A stretch of DNA of 64,000 nucleotides, from assembly GCA_022813625.1 (NCBI GenBank), contig JAKLMB010000029.1, forward strand, positions 62,001-126,000. Direction: 5' to 3'. The position numbers and the translations under genes are program-made. The notes beneath the pieces were generated by a model, which was given only the letters and a program-made list of their open reading frames with translations, did no database searches and had not been told where the DNA came from. Positions 45,950-56,316 of the stretch are shown here, piece by piece (the first letter of the stretch is position 1; the number at the start of each line of letters is the position of its first letter). Origin of the DNA: Aaosphaeria pasadenensis (Eukaryota; Ascomycota; Dothideomycetes; Pleosporales).

Positions 45950-47770
45950 ATGGCGCTACAAGCCCCTCGTACTCTTGCAGGCGCCGTTCCCAACCCGACG
46001 ATCTCCAAAACGCGCAGCAAACGGCAAAAGACATTTACGGGATGTTGGACATGCCGGAGCCGCCATGTGAAGTGTGATGAACAGCGTCCAGAATGCCGAA
46101 GATGTATCAACGGAAAATTCGATTGCGCTGGCTATGGTGTTCGTTTGACTTGGGTTGAGTCGTCTGAGAAAGCATCGACATCTCGGCGGCGTCGGCAACC
46201 GCATACACGGGGCGACCACACTCGACACAATGACAACTTGAAGGATGATGTTCTTTCTACTGTGCACATTGGAACTGGCTCGCCGGCCGAAATCCTCCCA
46301 GGCCAACAATTCCAGGTGGTGAACGGCGAAAGTGATACTATGCTAAGTTCCGGTTCATACGATACAACATCATTTCCGGATGCAACATCTGGCTTGCCGA
46401 ATCGACCACAAATTCTTACTTGCAAAGATGCTTTGGTTTCATTTTCCAATCCCCCGCAAACTATTTCAATGCAGAATGGCTTTATTGAGGATTACGCTTC
46501 TCAAGATTGGCCGGACGGGCCATTAGACAGCGTATATCCTCACCGCATCGGGGCCTTTGATATGCATGATCTTCTCTATGAATCTTCTTTGTCTTTTAAT
46601 ATGAGCTGGCCGTCCCAGAATCTCAATACCACATCTACATCAGCCCAACAGCGAGGCCTCATTCACTATTGGGTCACGCACCTTTGTGACAAGCTGATGC
46701 CGGTCCGAAATTCTACGAACCCATTCCTTTCGGTGGTTTCACCCATGGCGCTCGAAGGCAGTCGCATGAAAGGCGACACGTCTAGTAGCACCGTCGCTCT
46801 TTTCCATGCCGTCTGCGCCGCCTCCGCTACCCACCAAGCGAACATCAGAACCAATTCAACCGAAATGAGCAATCTGGCACTCGAACATACTCGCATAAGT
46901 TTTCATCATTTGTCTAGAAGTATTCATTTGGACGATATGGAAAATCGCATGGCAAGCCTTGGGACGCTATGCATCTGGCTACTTACGCATTTCATAAGCG
47001 GAACCCCGGGAGCATGGCGGGATCTCGTCAAAGTTGCACGTAACCTGCTGGCAAATACTCCTTTGGAGACCTGGAAGTCATCGATATCAGCAGAGCTAAC
47101 GTATCAATGCTACGCTGGGTTCATTCCTTTGATCCAATCTCAATATCTTGGCTACTTAGAGTACCCAGGCCCAATCGGAGTGGTGCAAATGGACCAAGAC
47201 ATGATGAAGAACCAAGCCATTTCAAATCGGTCCCTGGAGATGATTTCCTCTTATAATACGAGACTACTGCAGGGTGAAAGCATCGATGCGGAGGAGCTGG
47301 ATCGTCTCGAGATAGAATTCACACTCTCTGTCCCCCCAGTAGACGAGAATGCGGATTTAAAAACAACGAACGGCACGATAATACATCATCACAGCTACCT
47401 TTTCCATTTCGCATGTCTCATCTACTTCAAGTGTACTTCTGGTCGACGAGGACCTGAAGATGAGATACAGGATCTTGTCGCAAAGTGCATGGATCACATC
47501 GAACATCTAAATTCCATCCAGAAGGGGGGAAATTCGCGGACGTGGGTGTATGCCGTGGTGGCGTTTGAGGCGCAGAGAACCGAGCTACGGGCCAGGGCGC
47601 GAGAAGCTTTCGCATATCGGAAATCGCTGGCGTTTGCGACATTTGACATGCTCCTCCAGGCAGCCGAAGAGATATGGAGAATACGTGACGAGGCTCTTCC
47701 TGGAGAGAGTTTGGAGCCGTGGCCAACCATTTTGGCTGGATTACCTCAGTTCGATGTACTTTGGTATTGA
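45950..47770 (+). CDS. Zn2Cys6 transcription factor (Fungal_trans_2 type)
   Basis: Intronless, 606 aa. The zinc cluster is at residues 32-59: GCWTCRSRHVKCDEQRPECR then RCINGKFDC, all six Cys in place, followed by AGYGVRLTW, the form seen in ARG81/UGA3-like regulators with a Fungal_trans_2 (DUF3468) domain. Basic residues (KTRSKRQKTF before and RRRRQ after) could serve as nuclear localisation signals. The rest is mostly helical and resembles the Fungal_trans_2 region (HYWVTHLCDKLMPVRNSTNP, ALFHAVCAASATHQANI, AFATFDMLLQAAEEIW). Target genes are unknown. No pathway genes lie next to it that would suggest a role. Confidence 0.88.
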   Translation: MALQAPRTLAGAVPNPTISKTRSKRQKTFTGCWTCRSRHVKCDEQRPECRRCINGKFDCAGYGVRLTWVESSEKASTSRRRRQPHTRGDHTRHNDNLKDDVLSTVHIGTGSPAEILPGQQFQVVNGESDTMLSSGSYDTTSFPDATSGLPNRPQILTCKDALVSFSNPPQTISMQNGFIEDYASQDWPDGPLDSVYPHRIGAFDMHDLLYESSLSFNMSWPSQNLNTTSTSAQQRGLIHYWVTHLCDKLMPVRNSTNPFLSVVSPMALEGSRMKGDTSSSTVALFHAVCAASATHQANIRTNSTEMSNLALEHTRISFHHLSRSIHLDDMENRMASLGTLCIWLLTHFISGTPGAWRDLVKVARNLLANTPLETWKSSISAELTYQCYAGFIPLIQSQYLGYLEYPGPIGVVQMDQDMMKNQAISNRSLEMISSYNTRLLQGESIDAEELDRLEIEFTLSVPPVDENADLKTTNGTIIHHHSYLFHFACLIYFKCTSGRRGPEDEIQDLVAKCMDHIEHLNSIQKGGNSRTWVYAVVAFEAQRTELRARAREAFAYRKSLAFATFDMLLQAAEEIWRIRDEALPGESLEPWPTILAGLPQFDVLWY

Positions 47771-48247
47771 CGTTTTGCGAAATCACCCGGAAGTCAAAAT
47801 GTTCGCGGTACAATAGAAAATCGTCTTGTTCTACTACATAAAAAATACATTTGTCTTCTAAACGTAAAGTGTTTCTTTATTGATGAGGAACCATTGTAGG
47901 CGTCTTGAAACATGAAGCCAGTTTCTTATTGTTGGTGGTGAAGGTATTGTCTCTTCACACAATAGAGGCGAAACAACCATAATGGCCCCACATGTTCACC
48001 ATCACTGCTATTCAGTTTCCCACAACAATACAGCGTCAATTAGTCCTCAGACCGCGCAGTAGTATAAAGTAGCCTTACTGTCTCGATATCTACCAGGCTT
48101 TCCTTACGCTGGACGAAAGAACCTTACTCACAGGCAACCAACGGCACTCGAACTGGACCTACACACACATATCAAATCATCCTCCGGGTCATTTTCTCAC
48201 CTACAAAGCTTTCTTCTTTTCTTCCATATCAACATACACCAAAGATC
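47771..48247. other. Intergenic, 0.5 kb
   Basis: 3' flank of the regulator and CT-rich leader of the next gene. No gene is seen. Confidence 0.5.
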
Positions 48248-48862
48248 ATGGCTGGCTCCAGATCTTTCAACGCGCTAGCCGCTGCCACCACCAGACTACC
48301 TTCGAACACCCCAGAGTACGGCGATATCGGCGAAGATGAGATCATTGAATCCATCGAAACACCTCCAACCCGACCTTCAGAGGACGAAAGGTCCTCTCCC
48401 TCAATGACTCCACCATTGAGAGACCCCGTTTGGTCGATCGAAAGCAACGAAGATGAGGTCCGCCACAAATTGGCCTCTGAACTCACAATCATCGCCCACG
48501 TGGCCCTCCAAGAGGTTGAACAAGAGGTGGCCACCCGGGACGTTTCCACAAACAATGACGGCCTCGTTCAACTTTCGCTCCCAGTCATCAAAATCATCCA
48601 ACAGCATTCTGGAGAGCCTCTCATCTCTTTCCAAGCACAAGTTCTGGTGCACAAAATCATCAAGAAGAGGCATCAAATCCTAGCGAACATGGACGTCGCT
48701 TTCACGTTCAACGGCACGGCCGAGGAGCTCCTTGCAGAAGACGGTGCCTTGATGGCACTGTGCGATGGTTTGATCATGGAAGTGATGGCCAGCTCGCTGG
48801 AGTCCAGCGAGAACGCGGAAGAGATTGCATCCGAGCTGGTCTTGGATTTGTTCGGCTTTTGA
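48248..48862 (+). CDS. Small acidic protein, family not recognised
   Basis: Intronless, 204 aa, start ATG after ACCAAAGATC. The first ~75 residues are disordered, acidic and Pro/Ser-rich (EYGDIGEDEIIESIETPPTR, SEDERSSPSMTPPL). The remaining ~130 residues look like a compact helical domain (VRHKLASELTIIAHVALQEV, ISFQAQVLVHKIIKKRHQIL, ELLAEDGALMALCDGLIMEV, ENAEEIASELVLDLFGF). No signal peptide, no transmembrane segment. I do not recognise the family. A perfect hairpin lies about 120 bp past the stop. Confidence 0.65.
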   Translation: MAGSRSFNALAAATTRLPSNTPEYGDIGEDEIIESIETPPTRPSEDERSSPSMTPPLRDPVWSIESNEDEVRHKLASELTIIAHVALQEVEQEVATRDVSTNNDGLVQLSLPVIKIIQQHSGEPLISFQAQVLVHKIIKKRHQILANMDVAFTFNGTAEELLAEDGALMALCDGLIMEVMASSLESSENAEEIASELVLDLFGF

Positions 48863-48982
48863 TCACGGGTACGAGCTCACGAGCTCTCAGGCGCGGCGGA
48901 CCAGTCATTTCGTATCAGAGATGGCTTCGATTCTTGATAAAGTTCTAGTTTAAACCGCCTGCTTCAATCAATCACATCTTTG

Positions 48983-49005
48983 AGGTCCTTCGCTTTGAAG
49001 GACCT
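48983..49005. repeat. Hairpin, 9-bp perfect arms, 5-nt loop
   Basis: AGGTCCTTC and GAAGGACCT flank GCTTT, about 120 bp after the stop of the 204-aa gene, so possibly in its 3' UTR. Confidence 0.8.
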
Positions 49006-49443
49006 TTGACTGCTTTGATCATGGAGATGCATCAGACTATGGTGATGCATTGCAACTTAGGAGATACATAGATCAAAAGAGTTTCCTGTTTTTGGAATTC
49101 GACATGATTGTGTGTAGTAAGTTAGTGTGGAGAAAGAACGGGTTGAGTGGACTATGGGAGAGTTTAGGCCAGTCAACAGTACAGTGACTGTGTTGCATGT
49201 TTTCCACGACACACATCTGTGAAAGAAGGATTTGCAATCGGAAAAGATCTGCGATCAAAACTCACAGTCGCTCTATTGCATGAGTTCACGTTTCGTTACA
49301 TTGTCGCCACTCATTTGGTACGGTCTCATTTCCTGCGGTGAAGTGAAAGTACAAAGATTTTCACTTTCACCACCGAAAGGCAAGCGAATAGTTTCACTTC
49401 AGTGAATCGCCTCATTTCGGGCCATATTCCCATTCAATTTGAC

Positions 49444-49451
49444 TATATATA
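49444..49451 (+). promoter_or_regulatory. TATA element of the gene at 49587
   Basis: TATATATA about 140 bp upstream of the ATG. Confidence 0.55.
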
Positions 49452-49533
49452 CCCCCGTTTCTGCCGGCTTGATCTTCGATGTCTACTTCATCTCTACTCA
49501 CCCTTTCTCTCGCACAATTCACAACTCGTTCAG

Positions 49534-49564
49534 CACACACACACAAACACACACACACACACAC
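49534..49564. repeat. CA microsatellite in the 5' leader
   Basis: About 15 CA dinucleotides interrupted once by an extra A, ending 22 bp before the ATG at 49587. It lies in the probable 5' UTR. Confidence 0.9.
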
Positions 49565-49586
49565 GCTCCATTCCTGCTACTTCAAG

Positions 49587-50330
49587 ATGGTTTCCAAGCG
49601 TCCATCCAACAAACCCTCCATCAATATCTCCGATTGCGCACCTGATTCGTACTTTGCCGCATGGGGTGGCACTGGACACTTTTCTCCGGTCGACGATGAG
49701 TTTCTCAAAAGCCCAGTGAAGCTGGTCAATGGAGCCGTCCGCTATCCAAAACTCATGATCACTGCGCCCGCCCGCGAGCCCACCAAGTACGACGACATGG
49801 AGTGCCGCGAGATCATGACGGATACACTCATCAAGAGGCTCCAAATTCTTGTCGCCGCCATCGACGAGGACTTGATGTTCGAAGAACAGATCGACGAGCT
49901 GCTAGCCGCTGGATACTCCATTGGACTACGCAAGATCCGCCTCACAAAGAACGATCCTATCTACGAGACTCTCGCCAATCCGAACCACATCCTCCCTCTT
50001 TCACTTCGCGTCCAAGATCTCATTCGCCACGTCATGCGCATCGACAACGTCCTCACCGCGATGAAGAAGGAGGGCACTCGTGCCGATGACGAAGTCTTTC
50101 GAATCGCCCGATCGCTGTACTGTGAGCGCTGGGGTGAAGCTCAGACGTTGCTTGCCGAGCAGCTTCCCAAGGAGCATGCCATGGGCCGGGCAGCACAGGC
50201 GTTGAACAACGCTATCAGGCAGAAATTCGAAGATGGATATCAGAGCTCTTCTGCAGGTGACGTAGATGGAGAGGGCGAAACGGACAGCGACCCGGATATC
50301 CCCATGGAAGACGCGCCCATCTTCTATTAA
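49587..50330 (+). CDS. Protein with helical core and acidic tail, family not recognised
   Basis: Intronless, 247 aa from the ATG at 49587 (MVSKRPSNKPSINISDC). The longer reading from 49479 runs through the CA microsatellite and gives a His-Thr repeat, so I reject it. The middle (about residues 65-215) is helical and charged (IMTDTLIKRLQILVAAID, FEEQIDELLAAGYSIGLRKI, RVQDLIRHVMRIDNVLTAM, RIARSLYCERWGEAQTLL). The tail is acidic (GDVDGEGETDSDPDIPMEDA). No signal peptide or transmembrane segment. Family and function are unknown. Confidence 0.7.
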   Translation: MVSKRPSNKPSINISDCAPDSYFAAWGGTGHFSPVDDEFLKSPVKLVNGAVRYPKLMITAPAREPTKYDDMECREIMTDTLIKRLQILVAAIDEDLMFEEQIDELLAAGYSIGLRKIRLTKNDPIYETLANPNHILPLSLRVQDLIRHVMRIDNVLTAMKKEGTRADDEVFRIARSLYCERWGEAQTLLAEQLPKEHAMGRAAQALNNAIRQKFEDGYQSSSAGDVDGEGETDSDPDIPMEDAPIFY

Positions 50331-50666
50331 AGGATATTCTGGCTACGCTCTGTGGCAGGAACCACAAGAGCACGCAGCTATGATTGGAACAAGCATAGGT
50401 GATTTGGTTTCAGTATTCAGATGCGACAGAGTCAGGCAAGTTTGATGGGATTTTGTGCTAGGAATCATCATGTTTCCTCCAACATTGTTGGACCAGTGCA
50501 TGTACTTGATAACAGTTCTGTCTCGCACTCTATCGTTTGACTACAACACAAGGTTGGCTAAGCACTAGATATTGGGTCACAGCGATTTTTCCCCAAAGGT
50601 TATTCAATTCAAAATTACATAAACATTTCCGGACATTCAAAGTGAATGGAACACTGAATATATGCC
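50331..50666. other. Intergenic between convergent genes
   Basis: Shared 3' flank; nothing recognisable. Confidence 0.5.
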
Positions 50667-53225
50667 CTAATCAACTATGCCCGGAGGCAGGAAGGAAACG
50701 TAGTCAAGTGGTGCAGGCTCAATGCCCTTAGGTTTACCCACGATCCTCAATGTATCACCCCTAGTGACGTTTACACCTTTGAAAGTGATTCTCGTAGCAG
50801 TATGACCATCCAAATAGATGGAGGGCGCGTGCCCCAACTTGTCTTCTAGATCGCCAGCCCACTTTCCAACGGTTCGGTTATTGATGGAGACTTCATAGTC
50901 TGCCTTCCCTCCGTAGAGATCGTAGTAATTCACTGCAAGATCGTAGATACCGGATGCAAAGGTAATGTTTGCCGTTGCTGTACCCGTGGTAGTGTTCGAT
51001 GTTGTCACGATCGCGTTGTAGCCTGATGCGGTGTGGAAGGGGTTTACGCCATACGTCTTGTAGCCATTCAAGATCATTTTCTCGGCTTCGATCCGATAAG
51101 AATGGTTGCCAACCCTCTTAGCCTGATCCGGGATCTCAGAAAGATTGTAGTAGAACTGGTTGATCGAGTCCCTCCACACGAGTGCGTGGCCCGCTTGATA
51201 GACCTGCTTGAAAAGAACTTCTTCATATCGCTCCTTGTCAATCTTTCCTTTCAATGACTCCCAAAGCTTGACAAAAGTCTGAGCAACAGCAGCACCCTCG
51301 TAATGCGCGTCATAGAAATGTTGTATGACAGTCTTTCCAGACTTTAGAACTTGGGTGTACGGCACATGATGAAACCAAAGGAGCAAGTTATCAGGTGTGG
51401 TTTCGATGTTCTCGAACTGGCTCGCGATTTGTGGGGGATATTGCCCGGCGTTTCCTGTGCCATTCTTGACTGTGCGATCCATGCCAATGCTGTACTTGTT
51501 TGCACGCGTCCATTGTCCCCAACCATTGTTATCCTGGCTTGCTGGATTTGGCCCGTAATGAGTGTACAAAATATCGGTCAAGGTTTGTACACCGAGATTA
51601 CCTGTGTAGTTCTCATATGCAGGCCACGATTTCATTGACATCTCTGTGATCACGTCGATAACTTTGGGGTCGGAGCTAAAAGTGAGTCGGATCCAATCTT
51701 GGAGTATGTCTTGAGGTTCTAGGCTAGGATTCCAGGCCAACATGCCGTATGCATAGAGATTCTAAGCTAATTAGCCAAGGAGAGATTATAGAATTGTGGT
51801 TGTACTTACAGACATGGCGAGGTGACTGCCTAGCCAGTTGTTCTCTGTGCCGACATTTACAACACCGGCAAAACCTCCAAGTGGGCGCCCGAATCTCTCA
51901 CTCGAAACAATGTCCTTGACTTTAGACGGACGATCATCTGCGCGGAGGTCGTATTCTAAAATCTCTTTCCACAAGGGGCCAAGGTAAACCAGATGATCTT
52001 GGTGGCCGAGATATTCCTGAGTAATTTGAAGCTCGATTGCGACATTCGTTTTTCGCAAGGTGGAGAACAGTGGCGACGGCGGTTCGCGCACCTGAAAATC
52101 GATGGGGCCATACTTAATCTGAACAACCACATTGTCATCAAACTTCCCATCGAGCGGCTTGAAGAAGTCAACCGCGGCGTTGGCTCGGTCGTTCTTCCAA
52201 TTATCTGGACTAATGTGGTGATCGTACACAAAGGCTCGAAACATGACAATTCCACCATGGGGTTTAACAGCTTTGGCAAACAGATTGGCGCCATCCGCGA
52301 GCGTGCGATTGTATGTCAGGGGACCTGGTTGACCTTCACTATTGGCCTTCACAAGGTATCCAGCTAGGTCAGGAACGCTTGCATATAGAGCATCTGTAAT
52401 GTTTGACCACCAAGAGATGACTTTCGGGTCAAGCGGATCAAAAGTATTCAAGCCACCTATTATCTGTGGCGATGCAAAGTTGAGAGAGATACCAACTCTA
52501 ACGCCGTATGGCCTGAAGGTGTTGGCAATGCTGCCCAGGCCTTGGATATTTTCCGGGCTTAGTAAACTAGCATTCGCGTTTACGTTGTTGATGACGATAC
52601 CATTGATACCGACTGAAGCGAGCAGGCGAGCATAGTCGGTAAGACGAAATAAATTTGTGGCTCTGTGCCCGTCTTGGAAGAACAATGAAGTCCCAGCATA
52701 GCCGCGCTCGATGGTTCCATCTAAGTTGTCCCATTCATTTGACCAGCGGATAGGGGCATGCGGATTAGACACATGAGAAGATGGAGCAAAGTTGCCTTGC
52801 CCAATACGTCGGAGGAAGTCGAATGCACCGTAAAGAGCACCACGTTCATTCTGCCCAACGATTATAATGTCACGATCCTCCGTGCTCAGGTAGTATCCAT
52901 CCTCTTCAAGCTCTCGCTCTTCCTCAAAGTCACCATATACCGATTTATATGCTTCAGCCGTGCCGACTATGATGGCAGGTGAACCCGTTGCTGTTTCGTT
53001 GATGTCGAGCCGTTTTCCCAAGATACCTCTGATGCCTTGTTGAAGTTCTCGGCCGGCAGTGCTTACGGGTCCATTTCTTGTGGCATTCAAGAGAACAATT
53101 GAGGATGGTAATGATGAATAATTCCCAGATGATGCGACTGGCGCATACCTTAGCCATGCCCGGTAGCCATCCTCGGCTGCGACAATTCCCAAGAGAAGCC
53201 AGACAATGGTAACGATGCCGATCAT
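50667..53225 (-). CDS. aguA: Secreted alpha-glucuronidase, GH67
   Basis: Two exons: 53225-51810 and 51761-50667, with a 48-bp intron (GTAAGT, branch GCTAAT, acceptor TAG); 836 aa, close to fungal AguA (~840). Signal peptide about 1-17 (MIGIVTIVWLLLGIVAA). The family hallmark WSNEWDNLDGTIERGYAG starts at 161. The catalytic set lines up with GH67: general acid Glu297 in KANSEGQPG, and Asp376 (KYGPIDFQ) with Glu404 (ITQEYLG), 28 residues apart as in the characterised bacterial enzyme. Many NxS/T sequons fit secretion. The enzyme removes 4-O-methyl-glucuronic acid from the non-reducing end of xylo-oligosaccharides (EC 3.2.1.139) and works with xylanases, none of which is in this window. Confidence 0.95.
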
Positions 53226-53685
53226 GATGTAGAGTGCGGGGGAGGAAGGCTCTAGTGAAAAGAGGAAACGGAAAACCGCCGCCCCTGATATATACTAATT
53301 TCTCCTGGCAGCATATATACCGTAATTGGAGGAATATTAGAAGATATACAGACTCTCTACTGACGCTACTGATATGGCCGAGCATGAGCCTTCATTGGTA
53401 CCCTCAATTCAGCCTAATCTGACGCAGCTAGCTATATGATATTCCGAACATCCACCGAAAATGTATAGTAGCCGCAAACGGCAGTGAACTCGCGGGAAAA
53501 CATTTCCATGTCTACAGCAGGCATGAAGTATGGCGAAAGATCAATGTTCTCTAGTGGTCCAAGATCGGGTCTGGGGTGCAGACCACATTATGCGCTAACG
53601 ACCTATTTGGCCTAGTGCATCATGCAGGTAACAGTTGCTATTGAGGGCAGGCTTTCTATACACACCTCGTCTTACATTGCTTCCC
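53226..53685. other. Intergenic between divergent genes
   Basis: Contains TATATA words at about 53288 (minus-strand promoter of the glucuronidase) and about 53312. No gene is seen. Confidence 0.5.
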
Positions 53686-56048
53686 ATGTTCTCAAGAATT
53701 CGTTACAATGCACTGCGTGGTGTACGAAGTCATTTGCGAATTGTCTCGAAAACAACTCGCGAGACCAGCAGAGTGACTAGTTTACCTCTTTCGCAGACCC
53801 CACCTACCAGGGTTCAATCATCTCACTGTGGATCATCTCACTGTGGCACGGTATTCTCAAACGCGATACACACCTCTACAATTCATTGTGACAACCCCAA
53901 AGCGAATCTTGGAAATACTCCGGTAGACCCAAAATCACTTGTTTGCAAGCGATGCTGGGATTCTTGCTTCAATACGAAAAGATGGGAGGACCTCTGTTTA
54001 GGACACGTGCATAAGCAAGATGGAGTTCGTGACAAAGGCATCCATTATGTCGCATCCATCCGAGAGATAAAGGAATCATCCAGTGAAGATTGCGTCTTCT
54101 GCTCCTTTCTTTGGTCGTACATTGATAGATACGACGATTCGGATAAAATGGATGTGCGTTATCAGGCTAGACTCTATCATAACGAGTGGAATCACAGCAT
54201 AAACACGCCTGAGTTATCTTCCTCGTGGTATTTTCAGCTCGATCCGTTAGATCCATCCTCAAGACTGGGCGGCTGGGCTCTGAAGTTGAGCTCTTATACG
54301 ACTGCGGACGACAAAGCCTCCGCCTTCATCAACGCTCGACCCATCCGAGGAGATATGTTCTCTGTCGACGCAAAATCTCAAATGCGAAAATGGATTCACG
54401 AGTGTTCGGAACACACTTGCTGTCCTCCACAGCAAGACGTCCAATTACCATCACGAGGCATAGATTTACGACCGAAAGAGGACCCGGAAACACCACGTCT
54501 AATCCAAACAACAACTGGAATGCAAGGCCAATATGCAATATTGTCATACAGTTGGGGGAACGACGCTAAGAATTTGCTCACATCTTCCAATATTTCTGAA
54601 TATCTAAAAGGCATCAACATCAGTCAGCTACCTCAGACTATACGAGACGCCATTGAAGTGGCTAGATCGATATCTGTCCCATACTTGTGGGTCGATGCGC
54701 TCTGTATCATGCAAGACTCAGCAGAGGACAAAGAGAAGGAGTTCGCAATGATGGAAAGCATATATAAGAACTCTTTGGTCGCAATCGTTGCTGCATCATC
54801 AACTAGCGCATCTGAAGGCTTTCTCCACGATCGACCAACTGTCTTGATGAGCCTAATGCCGTGTAATCTCACAGATCGCACATCATGGCCCATACCATTT
54901 CGCCTTAGCGAGTCCGAGTTCGGCACAATGCATCTACAATGCCTGGACTGTTCGACAGATTACAGAGAAGATGCAGAAAACATCAACCAGCGAGCATGGG
55001 TAAGTGGTACCGACGAGGCTATCTCAATTGAAAAGAGCGTCATGGCTCACATAACCTTCAGACTCTTCAGGAACAGATACTACCGAAACGCTTCTTGATA
55101 TTTTCTCGCCACACTCTCCAATGGCGATGCAGCCCAACTTTGGGCACGAAGAACTTCGGAGATTCTATTCATTTCGAATATGGCGCGGATGACGAGGATT
55201 CTGCAACGAGTCTACGTGAACTGAGTCGAGAACATCGTAACCGCTTCGACGCACTAGAACGATGGGTGAAAGTTGTCTACAAATACACTAACCGAAAGAT
55301 GACTTTGCCTAGCGACAAGCTACCGGCTCTGGCGACCCTTGCAAAGACCTACTCCCCCCACCTGGGTAACTACTACGCAGGAATGTGGGAACATAACTTG
55401 TTATGGCAGATGCGATGGACCACCTCACGGTACGAGGAGAGTGAAGCAAAAGCGCCAAGCTCATATCGCGCGCCATCGTGGTCGTGGATATCTTTGGATA
55501 ACATTTATCCATGCTCATTGGACTATATGGACGAATCCGAACTTGATGCTCAGACGCCTAAATGCGAACTAGTCGAGGTGAACACAACGCTTAAATACCC
55601 TGAACTACCATTCGGAGAGGTAACAGATGGTCACATCATCTTAAAGGGAAAACTGCGGGACGGTTGGCTTATTCCGTCACCCCATTCTTACCGTGGGCCG
55701 CGAACCGTTGTTTGGTTCAAGGATGACGACAAGTCACTACAAAGCGCACAAGCAAAGTACGATGCGTGGGCCAGCCAGGAAGAGTATCTTGAGGTCGACA
55801 AATATGATGGGAAGGAATGGATTGATGGCCCCACTCCCTGGACGTGTGCACTCTTAGATTTGAGAGGCGATCACGCTCCCCAGATCGTGACGTGCTTGCC
55901 ACTATTTGATGATTTTGGTCTGCTGCTCGAGAGGACCGAAAATGGAGATTACAAACGCATAGGGTCCTTTGAAAAGTCCTATGATGTGAACTTTTGGGAA
56001 CAGGAATTCGAGGACATCACTGACATATCAACCGTCAAAATCATCTGA
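53686..56048 (+). CDS. HET-domain protein (heterokaryon incompatibility type)
   Basis: Two exons: 53686-54999 and 55062-56048, with a 62-bp intron (GTAAGT...TTCAG) that joins INQRAW to TLQEQILPKRFLIFSRHTLQ, the usual HET-domain continuation; 766 aa. The start is the first ATG (upstream codons use TTG). HET domain blocks: YAILSYSWGND, LPQTIRDAIEVARSI with YLWVDALCIMQD, and MMESIYKNSLVAIVAASSTSASEGFL. N-terminal to it is a Cys-containing stretch (VCKRCWDSCF, EDCVFCSFLW, HECSEHTCC) common in HET proteins. The C-terminal part (RAPSWSWISLDNIY and beyond) is typical of the family. HET proteins mediate non-self recognition and cell death on fusion of unlike strains; the partner is unknown. Confidence 0.9.
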
Positions 56049-56316
56049 GACGCCGAGCAGTAAGTGGGAGCTATTTCTCATGTAAGATATTGTATCATTG
56101 AAGCTTCCCTGTGTGCTATTACTTCCAACTCCATTCCCCATATAATTACATTAACATCTCCGAATCCAGCACAAAACATTACACTCCACCATTGCTCCTC
56201 GTGCCAATTATGCCTGACTCCCCTTGCAACAACTCGTGACGACGAACAATTGCCTCAGATACCCACTCCATGCACTTTGGTAGCGCACCGCAGACATATC
56301 ATCAGCAAACAAGGAA
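56049..56316. other. Short intergenic between convergent genes
   Basis: 3' flanks of the HET gene and of the 734-aa protein gene; nothing seen. Confidence 0.5.

Larger units (their letters stand above)
48863..49586. other. Intergenic, 0.7 kb, with several inverted repeats
   Basis: Contains a 9-bp hairpin (48983-49005) and a promoter-proximal cluster of GTGAAA/TTTCAC words (about 49337-49403), including GTGAAAGT and ACTTTCAC in inverted order. A TATATATA element and a CA-repeat precede the next gene. Confidence 0.55.

Noticed and set aside
49479..49586. Upstream start for the gene at 49587
   Set aside because: The extension translates the CA microsatellite into His/Thr repeats; the ATG at 49587 has a better context and gives a normal N-terminus.
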